Shown: one piece after another, positions 12,569 through 19,815 of the stretch
How the letters are laid out: each line of letters opens with the position of its first letter
How positions within the stretch are numbered: position 1 is the stretch's first letter
Assembly (NCBI RefSeq): GCF_000016185.1
Contig: NC_011420.2
Coordinates: 3,077,001 to 3,141,000 of the forward strand
DNA from: Rhodospirillum centenum SW
GTDB lineage: Bacteria > Pseudomonadota > Alphaproteobacteria > Azospirillales > Azospirillaceae
Length of the DNA stretch: 64,000 nucleotides
Reading direction: 5' to 3'
Notes under the pieces: generated by a model
Database searches by the model: none
Seen by the model: only the letters and a program-made list of their open reading frames with translations
What the model was told of the DNA's origin: nothing
Position numbers and translations under genes: made by a program

Positions 12569-12709
12569 CGTAGCCTCCAATTCGCCGCCTTGTTTAAGGG
12601 ACGGTCGGGGGTACGCGTTGCGTCGTTGCATAACCCCACCGGGCTGACGGCGCCGCCCGTTGCGGGGGCGGGAGTGGGGGCCATAGGCACGTGCGCTGCG
12701 ACTGCGCGC

Positions 12710-12738
12710 TATATAGGGCAAGCCCCGGCGGCGCAAAA
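12710..12738 (-). promoter_or_regulatory. Candidate promoter of the decarboxylase transcript
   Basis: On the minus strand TTTTGC (12738-12733), 17 bp, then TATATA (12715-12710). This is an AT-rich -10 in GC-rich surroundings. It predicts a start near 12703 and so a leader of about 380 nt. Alphaproteobacterial ornithine decarboxylase genes are known to carry a structured speF leader RNA; whether this leader matches that motif needs a covariance search. Confidence 0.45.
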
Positions 12739-13084
12739 GGGATTTTTCGGCTACGGCGGCGCAGACGGACCCTGCACGGAGCGCCGGGCCCGCGGCGCTG
12801 CCCGGGGTCCAGAATCCGGGGCCGGCCTCTCCAGGAAAACCGAAGTCGTCGGCAGGGCCGGCAGGGGTCCAGAGGGTGGCGGACAGTCAAATCACCGCAG
12901 GGCGAAATCACATTTTCGCCACTTTCCCGGTCAAATTAGGACATAGGACGGTGGCTTCATCCTTCACAGGGGTCGCCACGGTGCGCACGAGACTCCCCGT
13001 CTCACGGTCCTTCTCCCGGGGTTTCCTTTTCAGGGGCCCCGATGACGGACACCCCGGCCAGCCTTGCCCCGGCTGGCGGATTTT
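12739..13084. other. Intergenic region before the triple terminator
   Basis: No protein gene is supported here. An inverted repeat GGCGAAA-TCACAT-TTTCGCC lies near 12900-12920. A smaller hairpin CCAGCC/GGCTGG followed by TTTTA lies just before the three strong terminators (13060-13084). A short plus-strand RNA ending in those terminators is possible, but no promoter is convincing. Confidence 0.35.
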
Positions 13085-13214
13085 ACGGCCACCGCAGCCA
13101 GCCCCCCGCGGTGGCCGTTTCTTTTTTTTACGGCCACCGCAGCCAGCCCCCGCGGTGGCCGTTTCTTTTTTACGGTCCCCGCAGCCAGCCTGCCGCGGGG
13201 ACCGTTTCTTTTCC
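13085..13214 (+). terminator. Three tandem intrinsic terminators
   Basis: Hairpins at 13085-13118, 13130-13162 and 13172-13205 each have an 11-bp stem (ACGGCCACCGC with GCGGTGGCCGT) around an AGCCAGCC-type loop. Each is followed by a T-rich tract: TTCTTTTTTTT, TTCTTTTTT and TTCTTTTCC. In the third copy both arms have changed together (ACGGTCCCCGC with GCGGGGACCGT), so pairing is kept. The polarity is plus strand only. Confidence 0.85.
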
Positions 13215-13434
13215 GTGCCGGCCCCGGGGGCCTGCTCCCTTCATCCTCACATCCGGTCACGGGGACCAACGCGCGATCCCGGCCGTTCATCCGGCCTGCG
13301 GCAAAGCGGCGTGCTTTCCCGCCCGTCCGCCGGAGTCTTGCCCGGTTCACAGCGCCGGCCGGGCGTGGCATGGTGCGCCCCCGCCGCCCGGCGCTCCGCC
13401 TCACCGTCACCGGGTCCCTCTGCTCCGGCCCCCC

Positions 13435-14103
13435 ATGCTCTCTGGCTCCATGCTCTTCGAAGGTCGTGACCTGATCTGCCTGCGCGGTGCCCGCGTCGTC
13501 TTCTCCGGCCTCTGCTTCGGGCTTGAGGCCGGCGGTGCCCTGGTGCTCGTGGGGCCCAACGGCAGCGGCAAGTCCAGCCTGCTGCGGCTGCTCTCCGGCC
13601 TTTCCAGGCCGTTCGCGGGCACCCTGCTGTGGGACGGCCGGCCGGTCGCCGACGATCCGGACGGCCATCGCGGCCGGGTCCGCTATGTCGGCCATCTGGA
13701 CGCGGTGAAGCCGGCCCTGACGGCGCAGGAGAATCTCGCCGGCTGGGCCGGGCTGCAGGGCGCCGCCGATCCCATGGCGGCGGCCGCCGCCGCGCTGGAG
13801 CGCTGGGACCTGGGGCACCTGGCCGAGGTGCCGGGCCGCTATCTCTCCGCCGGGCAGAAGCGTCGGGTCAATCTGGCCCGGCTCGCCCTGGCGCCGGCCG
13901 CCCTGTGGCTGCTGGACGAACCCTCGACCGCGCTGGACCGTGCCGCCGTGGCCCGGCTGGCGGCGGAGATCGCCCGCCACCGCCGCGACGGCGGCATGGT
14001 GGTGCTGTCCACCCACACCGATCTGGACCTGACCGATCCCGCGGTGCTGGACGTCTCGCACTTCGCCGTGGCGCCCGACGATGCGGAGGAGCCCGCGGCA
14101 TGA
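13435..14103 (+). CDS. ccmA: Heme exporter ATP-binding subunit CcmA
   Basis: 222-aa ABC ATPase of the CcmAB(C) complex, which drives release of holo-CcmE during cytochrome c maturation at the inner membrane. Walker A is GPNGSGKSS (residues 40-48), the signature loop is YLSAGQKRR, Walker B is LWLLDEPSTALD, and the switch His is in VVLSTHTDLDL. Length is typical. The start is ATG 13435 (ATG 13450 is an alternative); the frame upstream runs through the tandem terminators and is not coding. It overlaps ccmB by ATGA. It is insulated from upstream transcription by three terminators, so a promoter is expected between 13215 and 13434. Confidence 0.95.
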   Translation: MLSGSMLFEGRDLICLRGARVVFSGLCFGLEAGGALVLVGPNGSGKSSLLRLLSGLSRPFAGTLLWDGRPVADDPDGHRGRVRYVGHLDAVKPALTAQENLAGWAGLQGAADPMAAAAAALERWDLGHLAEVPGRYLSAGQKRRVNLARLALAPAALWLLDEPSTALDRAAVARLAAEIARHRRDGGMVVLSTHTDLDLTDPAVLDVSHFAVAPDDAEEPAA

Positions 14104-14765
14104 GCATCTTCCTGCGCCTGATCCGCCGCGACCTGCGCCTCGCCCTGCGGCAGGGGGCCGACGCCGCCACCGCGGTGCTGTTCTTCGTGCTCTGCGTCGT
14201 GCTGTTTCCCTTCGGCGTCGGGCCGGAGCCGAACATCCTGGCCCGCATCGCGCCGGGCGTGATCCTGGTCGGGGCGCTGCTGGCCTCGCTGCTGTCGCTG
14301 GAGCGGCTGTTCCAGGCCGACCATGAGGACGGCTCGCTGGAGCTGCTGGCCCTGTCCCCGCTGCCGCTGGAGGCGGTCGCCCTGGCCAAGGTCGCGGCGC
14401 ACTGGCTGATCACCGGCGTGCCCCTGATCCTGGCGGCGCCGCTGCTGGCGCTGCTGCTCAATCTGGAGGCGGGGGCCTTCGGCGTGCTGCTGCTGACGCT
14501 GGTGCTGGCGACACCGCTGCTCAGCCTGATCGGGGCCGTCGGCGCCGCCCTGACGCTGGGCGCGCGGCGGGGCGGCGTGCTGCTGCCGCTGCTGATCCTG
14601 CCGCTCTACATCCCCGTGCTGATCTTCGCCGCGGCGGCGATCGACGCCTCGCTGGCCGGGCTCACCCCGCGCCCGCACCTGCTGCTGCTGGGCGGCCTGC
14701 TGGCCGCCGGCGTGACCCTGGCCCCGTTCGCCTCGGCCGCGGCCCTGCGTACCGCTCTGGATTGA
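14100..14765 (+). CDS. ccmB: Heme exporter membrane subunit CcmB
   Basis: 221-aa six-helix inner-membrane permease, partner of CcmA. The ATG at 14100 overlaps the ccmA stop (ATGA), showing translational coupling. Helices are visible at ATAVLFFVLCVVLFPFGVG, APGVILVGALLASLLSL, ITGVPLILAAPLLALLL, VLLLTLVLATPLLSLIGAVG, LLPLLILPLYIPVLIFAAAA and LLLLGGLLAAGVTLAPFASA. The FQADHEDGSLELL cytoplasmic segment, which contacts the ATPase, is family-typical. ccmC does not follow directly; an M23 peptidase-bactofilin pair intervenes. Confidence 0.94.
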   Translation: MSIFLRLIRRDLRLALRQGADAATAVLFFVLCVVLFPFGVGPEPNILARIAPGVILVGALLASLLSLERLFQADHEDGSLELLALSPLPLEAVALAKVAAHWLITGVPLILAAPLLALLLNLEAGAFGVLLLTLVLATPLLSLIGAVGAALTLGARRGGVLLPLLILPLYIPVLIFAAAAIDASLAGLTPRPHLLLLGGLLAAGVTLAPFASAAALRTALD

Positions 14766-15052
14766 GCAACGCATTCGCAGCAGAGCTTCTGGCGCGTTTC
14801 TGACGTTCCCGACGGTCACCGTGGCTCTTCGCCGCGGTTGAAAGCTGGTGCCCGAATGTCCCTGCCGTGAATCACGACTTGTCGCGTCGCCCCGGATACC
14901 ATAGGATTTACCTCGAATTGAGGAGAAATTCGCCTCCAACTGGAGGTTTATTCTCCGCGGGGGAGTAATTCTTCCTCCGTATGAAGAAGTTTATCTAACC
15001 CGTTGGATTCACGCGATTCCGGCGGGGTCGGGGAGACTGTCCGGGGGGCGCG
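14766..15052 (+). promoter_or_regulatory. Regulatory region with clustered dyads before the M23 gene
   Basis: Between 14911 and 14989 four small dyads lie about 20-22 bp apart: CCTCGAATTGAGG (14911), CCTCCAACTGGAGG (14933), CTCCGCGGGGGAG (14953) and TTCTTC/GAAGAA (14969-14988). An overlapping CGAATT/AATTCG pair lies at 14914-14932. The stretch is AT-rich relative to the genome and precedes the peptidase-bactofilin pair. A repeated operator or a structured leader are both possible. Confidence 0.4.
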
Positions 15053-16477
15053 GTGCTGAGTTCCATCACCCGAAGCGAACGCATCATCATCGTCGAGGAC
15101 GACCGGGTCCGGTCCGTCGTCATCGGTCCGCAGCAGCGGCTGCGGCCGGCTCTGCACCTCGCCGCTGCCGGCGCGGTCTGTATCGGTCTGCTGGCCGGCT
15201 GGCTGCTGACGGTCGTGGAACTGCGCGACACACGACGCAGCGTCGCCATGCTGGCGGACACCGGGGACACGCTGGCGGCTCAGCTCGCCGACAGCCGCTC
15301 CCGGCTCGCGGCTCTGGGCGGCGAACTGGACACGGCGCGCGAGGCGCTGGCCGGCGTTCTGGCCGGCGATGCGGAACTCCGGGGGAAGCTGGAAACCGTG
15401 CTGGCGACGCTGGACGGCGCCGCCGGCGACACCACGGTGAAGGGGCTGCGCCAGACCCTGACGGCCGCGCGCGACGGGCTGCAGCCGCTGACCACCGGCG
15501 CGGGCGACCATCTGGCCGCCGCCGGCCGCTCGCTGGAGCAGGTCGGCCAGGCCAGCCTGGAAGCGGCCGCCCGCCGCGCCCAGGCCGCGCTGACCGCGCT
15601 GGAGATGGCCGCCGCCGACCGGCTGGGCGCCACCGCTGCGGACGATGCTGGTGACGGGGACGGCGGGCTGATGAGCGTGCTGGCGGAGACGCGGGCGGAG
15701 GTGCGCCAGCTCCGCATCGCCGTCGCCGTGGCCGATGCCCGGCGTGAGGAAGCCGAACAGAAGACCACGGAGACCGAGCGCCGGATGGCTGCCGTCACCG
15801 ACGGTCAGGTGGCCCTGATCGGGCAGCTCAGCGAACGGGCGGAGCTGCGCATCGGCGAGATCGAGTCGGTGCTGCGCGAGACCGGAATCGACCTGAACGC
15901 CGTGCTGGCGGATCTGGAGAACAGCCGTTTCGGCCGTGGCGGTCCGCTGGTGGACATCCCCGAAGCGGCCGCGCTGGCGATGGCCCCGGCGGCCGGGGAG
16001 GCCATGAGCCGGCTGGAAGGGCTGCTCGACCGGCAGGCCCGGCTGCGCGCCCTGTTCACCCTGCTGCCGCTCGGCGCCCCGCTGAACGATTTCTATGTTT
16101 CCAGCAACTTCGGCAAGCGGCTCGACCCCTTCACCAACGAATGGGCCATGCACACCGGCCTGGATCTGGTGTCCCAGCTCCGCTCCCCCGTCGCCGTCAC
16201 GGCCCCGGGCGAGGTGGTCTTCGCCGGCTGGGACAGCGGCGGCTACGGCCGCATGGTGCTGGTCGATCACGGCTTCGGCATCAACACCCGCTACGCCCAT
16301 CTGGACAAGCTGATGGTGAAAGCGGGACAAAGTATCAATCAGGGCGATACTGTCGGCACGCTGGGTAATACCGGCCGGAGCCAGGGTCCGCATCTGCATT
16401 ACGAGGTGCTCGTGGACGGGCGCCCGGTCAACCCGCTGCGTTTCATGGAGAGAGGGCGGCATGTTTGCGAAGGGTAA
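15053..16477 (+). CDS. M23 family metallopeptidase (LytM-type), membrane-anchored
   Basis: 474-aa peptidoglycan endopeptidase-like protein. The start is GTG 15053. A cytoplasmic N terminus (about 30 aa) is followed by one membrane helix (LHLAAAGAVCIGLLAGWLL, about 33-52) and a long Ala/Glu/Arg-rich coiled-coil region (about 55-330). The C-terminal M23 domain (about 345-465) has zinc and catalytic motifs MHTGLD (HxxxD) and HLHY (HxH), plus RYAHLDKL. All catalytic residues are present, so it should be active in the periplasm, cutting stem-peptide crosslinks. The stop overlaps the bactofilin start by 17 bp. This pairing is the known peptidase-bactofilin shape module (for example LmdC-BacA), which suggests a role in cell curvature. 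Confidence 0.92.
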   Translation: MLSSITRSERIIIVEDDRVRSVVIGPQQRLRPALHLAAAGAVCIGLLAGWLLTVVELRDTRRSVAMLADTGDTLAAQLADSRSRLAALGGELDTAREALAGVLAGDAELRGKLETVLATLDGAAGDTTVKGLRQTLTAARDGLQPLTTGAGDHLAAAGRSLEQVGQASLEAAARRAQAALTALEMAAADRLGATAADDAGDGDGGLMSVLAETRAEVRQLRIAVAVADARREEAEQKTTETERRMAAVTDGQVALIGQLSERAELRIGEIESVLRETGIDLNAVLADLENSRFGRGGPLVDIPEAAALAMAPAAGEAMSRLEGLLDRQARLRALFTLLPLGAPLNDFYVSSNFGKRLDPFTNEWAMHTGLDLVSQLRSPVAVTAPGEVVFAGWDSGGYGRMVLVDHGFGINTRYAHLDKLMVKAGQSINQGDTVGTLGNTGRSQGPHLHYEVLVDGRPVNPLRFMERGRHVCEG

Positions 16478-17210
16478 GGAAACCGTCGAGCCGGTCGCGC
16501 GGCCACCGCAGCGGCGCAGCGGTCCGCCGCCGACGGGTCCCGGGATGCCCTCCATCATCGGGCCGGACATGGTGGTCACCGGCAATCTCGCCACCCCGGG
16601 CGAGGTGCATGTGGAAGGCCGGATCGACGGCGACGTCTCCTGCGCCCGCCTTGTGGTCGGGGCTACCGGCGCGGTGCATGGCGCCGTCAACGCCGAATCG
16701 GTCCGTGTCCACGGCCGGGTCGAAGGGTCGATCCGGGCGGAGGAGGTGTTCCTGCTGAGCGGGTCGCACACCATCGGCGACATCATCCAGACCTCCCTGG
16801 AGATCTCCCCCGGCGCGCTGTTCGAAGGGACCGTCCGCCGCCGCGGCAGCGAAGAGGTGGCCCCGCCCGCGGCGCTGCCCGCCCCCACGCCGCCGGCTTC
16901 CGCCCAGGCCGCTCCGGCACAGCCGGGCCGTCCGGCGGTCATCCACGCCCCGGCCCCCGCCGAACCGCGGCCCGAGCCCCGTCCGGAGCCGCAGACGGTC
17001 GCACCGGCTCCGGCCCCGGCTCCGGCTCCGGTCGTCCCCCCGGTTGCCGAGGCGCCGGCCGCTGCCCCGGAGGCGGAGGTTCCGCCGGCCGCCGCCAACG
17101 AGCAGGAGGAGCCCGCCGCCCCGGCTTCCGGCGCGTCGCCGGCCGCGGACGGAACGGAGCCGGATTCGCCGCCCACGCCGCCGCGCACCCGGCTCTGGGG
17201 CGTCCGCTAG
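16461..17210 (+). CDS. Bactofilin family cytoskeletal protein
   Basis: 249-aa bactofilin (DUF583), a nucleotide-free filament-forming protein that scaffolds cell-wall enzymes at the membrane. The N terminus (residues 1-35) is basic and Pro-rich. The right-handed beta-helix core (about 38-135) shows the repeating VVTGNLATPGEVHVEGRIDG and VHGAVNAESVRVHGRVEGS pattern. The tail (about 140-249) is very Pro/Ala/Glu-rich (PAPAPAPAP) and probably disordered. It is translated from an ATG inside the 3' end of the peptidase gene, so the two proteins are made together. It lies inside the ccm locus, which is an unusual place for a shape gene. Confidence 0.93.
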   Translation: MFAKGKETVEPVARPPQRRSGPPPTGPGMPSIIGPDMVVTGNLATPGEVHVEGRIDGDVSCARLVVGATGAVHGAVNAESVRVHGRVEGSIRAEEVFLLSGSHTIGDIIQTSLEISPGALFEGTVRRRGSEEVAPPAALPAPTPPASAQAAPAQPGRPAVIHAPAPAEPRPEPRPEPQTVAPAPAPAPAPVVPPVAEAPAAAPEAEVPPAAANEQEEPAAPASGASPAADGTEPDSPPTPPRTRLWGVR

Positions 17211-17377
17211 GCTGCTGCCTTCCGGTCCGGTCGGGAGGTCCGTTCCGGGGGGGCGCCCCCGGAACGGTCCCTTCCCGGGACCGGCGGCCCGTGATCTGGG
17301 TCAAATCATGCGGCCGTGCCGGTGCGGCGCCGTGATCGGGTGTGAAACGCCGGCGCCCCGTGCTAACTTCCCCGGCC

Positions 17378-18106
17378 ATGCACCGATACGCCAATCCCGC
17401 GCGCTTCCTGCGCATTGCCGGCATCGTCCAGCCCTGGGCGATCGGCATCACCGTCCTGGCCTTCGCCGTGGGCCTGTGGTTCGCGCTCGTCGCCTCCCCG
17501 CCGGACTACCAGCAGGGGGACACGGTACGGATCATGTACATCCACGTCCCGGCGGCCTGGATGTCCCTGTTCGTCTACAGCTCCATGGCGATCGCGGCCT
17601 TCGTGGCGCTGGTCTGGCGCCATCCGCTGGCCGAGGTCTATGCCCGTGCCGCGGCCCCCATCGGGGCGGGCTTCACCTTCCTGTGCCTGGTCAGCGGCTC
17701 CCTCTGGGGGGAGCCGATGTGGGGCACCTGGTGGGTCTGGGACGCGCGCCTGACCAGCGTGCTGATCCTGTTCTTCCTCTACCTGGGCTTCATGGCCCTG
17801 GTGAACGCCTTCGACGACCCCAACCGGGGGGCCAAGGCGGGCAACGTGCTGCTGCTGGTCGGTGCGGTGAACGTGCCGATCATCAAGTTCTCCGTCGAAT
17901 GGTGGAACACGCTGCACCAGCCGGCCAGCGTCTTCCGCGCCGACGGGCCGACGATCTCGTCGGAGATGCTGTGGCCCCTCTTCATCATGGCCGGGGCCTT
18001 CCACGCCTATTTCGTGGTGGTGCTGATCCTGCGCATGCGCGGCGAGCTGACGGCGCGCAAGATCCAGGCGATCCGCCTGACCCAGGCGGCCGCTGCGGCG
18101 GAGTGA
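17378..18106 (+). CDS. ccmC: Heme export/handling protein CcmC
   Basis: 242-aa six-helix membrane protein that loads heme onto CcmE in System I cytochrome c maturation. The periplasmic tryptophan-rich WWD loop is WGTWWVWDARLT. Conserved heme-ligand His residues flank it, in MYIHVPAAWMS and EWWNTLHQPASV. ATG 17378 is preferred over an upstream GTG at 17342 because MHRYANPARFLRIAG is the usual family start. It is separated from ccmB by 2.6 kb of peptidase and bactofilin genes. The downstream ccmD start is 166 bp away. Confidence 0.95.
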   Translation: MHRYANPARFLRIAGIVQPWAIGITVLAFAVGLWFALVASPPDYQQGDTVRIMYIHVPAAWMSLFVYSSMAIAAFVALVWRHPLAEVYARAAAPIGAGFTFLCLVSGSLWGEPMWGTWWVWDARLTSVLILFFLYLGFMALVNAFDDPNRGAKAGNVLLLVGAVNVPIIKFSVEWWNTLHQPASVFRADGPTISSEMLWPLFIMAGAFHAYFVVVLILRMRGELTARKIQAIRLTQAAAAAE

Positions 18107-18272
18107 CGCCGTGGCGCGGGATCGGCGGGCGGCGGCCTGGGATGGTCTTCACAACAGCCCGCCGGCGGGCCACATCGGGGCAGCCGGCGGGCCGCCCCGC
18201 CGGACCGGATACCCCGGACCGGCGACCGGGCGGAGCCGGCAGACATGACAGCCGGGCGGATGGGATAGGGAG

Positions 18273-18503
18273 ATGAGCGAGTTCTTCTCGATGGGCGGCT
18301 ATGCCGCCTATGTCTGGGGCAGCTACGGGCTGGCGCTGATCGTGCTGGTCGGCATCCTGGTCGCCAGCGTGCGCTACCTGCGCTCCACCGAGACGATGCT
18401 GAAGGCGCTGGAGCAGGCGCGACCGCAGCGCCGCCGCGCCCGGGGGGCCGGCGCCCTGCCGCTGACCGCCGGCGAAGCCGCCGGGGAAGGGGGCGCGGCA
18501 TGA
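18273..18503 (+). CDS. ccmD: Heme exporter protein CcmD
   Basis: 76-aa small inner-membrane protein. It has the family N terminus MSEFFSMGGYAAYVWGSYG and a single membrane helix (ALIVLVGILVASVRYL), then a charged cytoplasmic tail. CcmD tethers CcmE to the CcmABC complex for release of holo-CcmE. An ATGA overlap with ccmE (18500) shows translational coupling. The Ala/Gly-rich tail is a little longer than average. Confidence 0.9.
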   Translation: MSEFFSMGGYAAYVWGSYGLALIVLVGILVASVRYLRSTETMLKALEQARPQRRRARGAGALPLTAGEAAGEGGAA

Positions 18504-19006
18504 CCCGCAAGAAGCGTCGCCTCTACATGCTGGGCCTCGCCCTGCTGGGGCTGGGCACCGCCACGGCGCTGACCCTGTCGGCGTTCGAGGAGAACATCGT
18601 CTTCTTCTACAGCCCCTCGGATCTGGTGGTGCAGCCGCCGGGCGACCGCTCCGTGCGGCTGGGCGGGCTGGTCGAGGACGGCAGCGTCCAGAAGCAGGCG
18701 GACGGCCTGACCATCACCTTCCGCGTGACCGACACGGCCAACACCGTCCCCGTCACCTACAAGGGCATCGTCCCCGACCTGTTCCGTGAGGGTCAGGGCG
18801 TGGTGGCGGAGGGCCGGATGGGCGGCGACGGGGTGTTCGTCGCCCGTGAGGTGCTGGCCCGGCATGACGAGAACTACATGCCGCCCGAGGTCCATGACGC
18901 GCTGCAACGCGCCGGCGCGGTCAAGACCGAGGTGCCCGGCCGCTCCATCTACACCCCGGCGGATTCGGACGACAAGGTTCACGCGACCACCACGCTGAAA
19001 CCCTAG
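18500..19006 (+). CDS. ccmE: Periplasmic heme chaperone CcmE
   Basis: 168-aa heme chaperone anchored by an N-terminal helix (residues 9-27). The OB-fold domain includes FFYSPSDL, RLGGLVEDGSV and VTYKGIVPDLFREGQGVVAEG. Covalent heme attachment is at His122 in ARHDENYMPPEV, with Tyr126 as axial ligand. It receives heme from CcmC and hands it to CcmF/H. It is encoded directly after ccmD with a 4-bp overlap and is followed 7 bp later by an unrecognised gene placed before ccmF. Confidence 0.96.
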   Translation: MTRKKRRLYMLGLALLGLGTATALTLSAFEENIVFFYSPSDLVVQPPGDRSVRLGGLVEDGSVQKQADGLTITFRVTDTANTVPVTYKGIVPDLFREGQGVVAEGRMGGDGVFVAREVLARHDENYMPPEVHDALQRAGAVKTEVPGRSIYTPADSDDKVHATTTLKP

Positions 19007-19013
19007 CACCGGG

Positions 19014-19799
19014 ATGCCGCGGGGGCGTGCCCTGGCCGCGGCCCGGGCAGGGCCGGCCCCCGCAGGCGTCCCCCCGCAGGCCCCCCCGGGCCCGTCAGCC
19101 CCCCCAGGACCCAGGCAGGCATCCTTGGACTCCCCCGAAGTACACGCGCCGCACGCCGGACACACCGGCCACCGCTGGCTGGACATCGCCATGGCCTGCG
19201 CCGCCCTGCTGGTGTCCTGCGTCTCGCTCTACGTCGCCGTCCACCATGGCGAGACCATGGAGAAGATGGTCGCGGCCGCCAGCTGGCCGAACCTGGAGGC
19301 GAACGTCACCGTCGGCGGACAGGACGGGCCGGATACGGCCCGTCTCGGCATCGCCATCTCCAACACCGGCGTCGGTCCGGCCCGGCTTGAGACGCTGGAG
19401 ATCTGGCACGGCGACACCCCGCTGTCCGACGCGCGCGCCCTGATCGACGCGCTGGCGGCCGAGGCCAAGCCCGCCATCCCCTCGCTGTCCGCCCGGCTGG
19501 AGGCCAGAAGCCTCGTCGGCACCGTGATCGGCGCGCGGGAGGACAGCGCCCTGCTCACGGTCGCGCCTGAGGACTCCGGGGCATGGCAGTTGCCGATCAT
19601 CCGTTTCGCCGTCAGGGTCCAGTCCCGGCTCTGCTATTGCTCTGTCTTCGATGAATGCTACGTCAGCGACACGCGCGCCCGGCGGGGCCGTCCCGAGCGC
19701 GTGGCGCACTGTCCGGAACCCGCCGTCCCTTACCGGGACGACACCACCGACCTGATCGACGCGATGCCGGCCGCCCCCGGCCCCGTTACGAAGCCCTGA
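19014..19799 (+). CDS. Membrane-anchored hypothetical protein within the ccm locus
   Basis: 261-aa protein of unknown function between ccmE and ccmF. The N terminus (1-55) is Pro/Ala-rich and His-containing (HAPHAGHTGHRW). One membrane helix follows (about 57-76, DIAMACAALLVSCVSLYVAV), then a C-terminal domain, probably periplasmic. That domain starts SWPNLEANVTVGG and has ISNTGVGPARLETLEIW, a beta-sandwich style sequence often seen in uncharacterised envelope proteins. Three cysteines (LCYCSVFDEC) near residue 205 could form a disulfide or bind a metal. It is flanked on both sides by coupled ccm genes and is likely cotranscribed. An accessory role in heme or thiol handling is only a guess from position. 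The N-terminal start is uncertain. Confidence 0.65.
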   Translation: MPRGRALAAARAGPAPAGVPPQAPPGPSAPPGPRQASLDSPEVHAPHAGHTGHRWLDIAMACAALLVSCVSLYVAVHHGETMEKMVAAASWPNLEANVTVGGQDGPDTARLGIAISNTGVGPARLETLEIWHGDTPLSDARALIDALAAEAKPAIPSLSARLEARSLVGTVIGAREDSALLTVAPEDSGAWQLPIIRFAVRVQSRLCYCSVFDECYVSDTRARRGRPERVAHCPEPAVPYRDDTTDLIDAMPAAPGPVTKP

Positions 19800-19815
19800 G
19801 CGGCGAGAGGAAGCC

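Noticed and set aside
12900-12921. GGCGAAA-TCACAT-TTTCGCC inverted repeat as a terminator
   Set aside because: Short stem and no T tract; it may be a chance palindrome or operator, with too little support to list separately.
12876-13469. Frame upstream of ccmA with repeated Pro/Gln/Arg segments
   Set aside because: It is the translation of the three tandem terminator hairpins, not a protein.
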